From Alteromonas lipotrueae (GTDB lineage Bacteria; Pseudomonadota; Gammaproteobacteria; Enterobacterales; Alteromonadaceae), in NCBI RefSeq assembly GCF_019249215.1, contig NZ_JAESDI010000016.1, positions 1 through 64,000 of the forward strand: a stretch of 64,000 bases of DNA, given 5' to 3'. The stretch's first letter is position 1. Each line of letters starts with the position of its first letter. The notes below the pieces were generated by a model. The model made no database searches, was not told the DNA's origin, and saw only the letters and a program-made list of their open reading frames with translations. Shown one piece after another: positions 62,392-64,000 of the stretch. Both the position numbers and the translations under genes were made by a program.

Positions 62392-63561
62392 ATGACAGGC
62401 AGAAAAATGTTACAAAAAACGTTGATCGCAAGTGTTGTGTGTTTAGGTTTAGCTGCTTGCGGATCAAGTAGCAATTCAACTGCGCCAATTATCCCAAGCC
62501 CACAACCTGCGCCAAACGTTGATTATCAGGAAATGCTACAAGCGGCAGTAAATTCTGGTGTGCCCGGGGTAGTAATGGCAATTGAAAGCCCCGAAATAGA
62601 CTTTATTGGGGCAGCTGGGGTTGCCGATATTGACACTCAAGCACCTATGCAAACGTATCATCAAATGCCAACAGGCAGTTCAGGCAAAAAAGCCACGGCC
62701 TTATTAGTTGCTATGCTGCACGAAGAAGGCATGCTGGATATGGACGATCCAATATCAACATGGTTGCCCACGACTATTTTGTCTCGTATTGAAAATAGCG
62801 AGAGCATGACCCTCCGTCAGTTGTTAAACCACACTGCTGGTGTTTGGGATTACTTAGGTGACGGTAGTTCTGACGAATGGTTTGAAGCTATTATTGATGA
62901 TCCGACATCAGTGAAAACTGATATTTTTGCTTTGCAGTTTGCACTTGATCAGCCCGCATACTTTGCGCCTGGCGAGGCCTTTAACTATTCCAATACTGGC
63001 TATTTATTAGCAGGTCTAATTCTTGATGAGGTACTAGGCGAGCATCACCATACCGCCATGCGCGAGCGTTTATTTATAGGTTTGGGAATGAACAATACTT
63101 ATTATAATGGCCTTGAAAAGGACATGGGCAGCATTATTTCTGGGTACGCAGAATTTGATGATGAAATTGAAAACACGAAGTTCATTTACGAAAACATCGG
63201 TGTTGCCGATGCGCCATTAGTGTCTACAGTAGAAGATATGTCACTTTTATTGCGTGCCATCGTGAGTGAAAACTCAAACCTAGATTCCGCAATAACTGAA
63301 CACTTATTTGCCAGTAACCGTCTTGTTCAGGTTAACAGTGAAACGCAATACGGCTTGGGGATATTTTATCAAAACATAAATGGTAAAGACGTATATCACC
63401 ATGGTGGCGGCGACCCCGGTTATATTACTGAAAACTATTATGTGGCAGACAGCGATCTCACGTTAACCGTATTTTTTAACTGCAGTGGCTATGAAGATTG
63501 CCAAGCTCCGGCGGCAAACTTTATGAATAGTGTACTTGTAACTATTTTCGAGGTTAACTAG
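62392..63561 (+). CDS. Serine-hydrolase lipoprotein (class C beta-lactamase/DD-peptidase fold)
   Basis: 389 aa. Lipobox GLAAC at residues about 18-22, then SxxK in PTGSSGKKA, Y-x-N in FNYSNTGYLLAG and HGG in YHHGGGDPGY. Probably an esterase or D-amino-acid peptidase acting at the envelope; a true antibiotic beta-lactamase is less likely. AGGA ribosome site. Confidence 0.85.
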   Translation: MTGRKMLQKTLIASVVCLGLAACGSSSNSTAPIIPSPQPAPNVDYQEMLQAAVNSGVPGVVMAIESPEIDFIGAAGVADIDTQAPMQTYHQMPTGSSGKKATALLVAMLHEEGMLDMDDPISTWLPTTILSRIENSESMTLRQLLNHTAGVWDYLGDGSSDEWFEAIIDDPTSVKTDIFALQFALDQPAYFAPGEAFNYSNTGYLLAGLILDEVLGEHHHTAMRERLFIGLGMNNTYYNGLEKDMGSIISGYAEFDDEIENTKFIYENIGVADAPLVSTVEDMSLLLRAIVSENSNLDSAITEHLFASNRLVQVNSETQYGLGIFYQNINGKDVYHHGGGDPGYITENYYVADSDLTLTVFFNCSGYEDCQAPAANFMNSVLVTIFEVN

Positions 63562-63574
63562 AAAGGCTAGCTAG

Positions 63575-63630
63575 CCTTTTCGTCGAAAGCGGGGGCTCCT
63601 CCCCGCGTTATCACATCAGTCTTTCTTTTA
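63575..63630. repeat. Decayed fragment of the tRNA-associated insert
   Basis: Keeps the TCGAAA...CGGGGG segment and the CTTTCTTTTAACC lead-in seen in remnant A, just before the terminator of tRNA-Ser copy 3. Confidence 0.4.
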
Positions 63631-63634
63631 ACCA

Positions 63635-63663
63635 TAAAAAAACCCGCAACAGTGTGCGGGTTT
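63635..63663 (-). terminator. Terminator of tRNA-Ser copy 3
   Basis: Same hairpin as the other copies, read leftward into TTTTTTT. Confidence 0.85.
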
Positions 63664-63671
63664 CTAGAACT

Positions 63672-63763
63672 TGGCGGAGAGGGAGGGATTCGAACCCCCG
63701 GAAGGTTTGACCCTTCGCCTGATTTCAAGTCAGGTGCATTAAACCGAGCTCTGCCACCTCTCC
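63672..63763 (-). tRNA. tRNA-Ser (UGA), copy 3
   Basis: Identical 92-base gene to copies 1 and 2. Confidence 0.95.
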
Positions 63764-64000
63764 AAGTGCTGCGTATCTTAATGATATTTTTATGACTGTA
63801 AAGTAAAAATTAAAAAAAATAAGTTAAGTGATGGCATTTCAAACAATTAGTGCGCTAATTGCGCGGTTGACACGTAATTCATACTTACTAACACTATTTT
63901 CATTTGAAACTACTTGAAAATGGGAACTAAAACCCATACAACATACACTAATAGTTAGTTTACCATTTTGGTTAAAGACAAAGTCCTTTTGGAGGAAACA
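63764..64000. other. Upstream flank at window end
   Basis: Shares about 25 bases of 5' flank with the other tRNA-Ser copies, then AT-rich sequence. It ends in a GGAGG-type ribosome site, so a gene probably starts just past the window. Confidence 0.45.

Noticed and set aside
62392..63561. Serine hydrolase as an antibiotic-resistance beta-lactamase
   Set aside because: The fold motifs are shared by esterases and D-peptidases, and the lipoprotein signal and island context point to an envelope enzyme.

Overview
The window reads as the chromosome of a marine gammaproteobacterium of the Alteromonas/Alteromonadaceae type. This is inferred from the gene content (cco-fix-fnr-uspE-ttcA block, uvrY-uvrC-pgsA-tRNA block, ovothiol genes, DUF2987/DUF3360-type proteins) and moderate GC, not from a database match. 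A canonical gammaproteobacterial dif site at 10252-10279 places the window at the replication terminus.

Region 1 (1-10279) is a complete prophage of a tailless, membrane-containing, double-jelly-roll (PM2/corticovirus-like) virus inserted in dif. It has a repressor, a divergent early operon ending in a two-tyrosine HUH replication initiator, a packaging ATPase, a PM2 P2-like major capsid protein, a string of small virion membrane proteins, a large probable spike, a peptidoglycan-degrading protein, a probable holin set and a rightward-end regulator. It has no integrase; the dif-like flanks (1-28 and 10252-10279) indicate that it uses the host XerCD. Three very small genes (58, 32 and 42 codons) are included. 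A duplicated operator-like sequence (461-490 and 4719-4748) and a duplicated leader (3541-3563 and 4811-4833) link early and late control.

Region 2 (10280-12935) holds a gene-poor 925-bp stretch with two inverted repeats, one lox-like, next to a Cre-like recombinase, then one unknown gene.

Region 3 (12997-36869) is core metabolism: dgkA, a universal stress protein, a c-type cytochrome lipoprotein, an FMN glutamate-synthase-like protein, a cation:proton antiporter, a complementary bacterioferritin pair, the cbb3 oxidase operon ccoNOQP with its assembly genes fixH-ccoI-ccoS and a SafE-like protein, then fnr, uspE, ttcA, an RssA-like patatin and housekeeping genes. Perfect FNR boxes precede ccoN and lie between the stress protein and the cytochrome; a near-perfect one precedes uspE.

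Region 4 (37179-40256) is a four-gene operon of unknown function with two DUF2589-type proteins. Region 5 (40414-44039) is tRNA-Leu/Cys/Gly with pgsA, uvrC and uvrY. Then come a pirin, the ovothiol operon ovoA-ovoB, a DODA-type dioxygenase/DoxX/LysR group and a DUF3360-type transporter.

Region 6 (49247-64000) is punctuated by three intact tRNA-Ser(UGA) genes and two decayed, insertion-carrying copies. Between them sits an envelope-related island: membrane protein, alpha/beta hydrolase, OmpR-type two-component system, S41 peptidase, membrane-anchored DJ-1/PfpI protein, outer-membrane barrel and serine-hydrolase lipoprotein. Seven direct repeats of the form TTCACC-N5-TTCACC lie in front of the island's promoters, usually with a TANNNT-like -10 about ten bases further on. 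This suggests one regulon driven by the island's own response regulator and is the best candidate here for an undescribed system.
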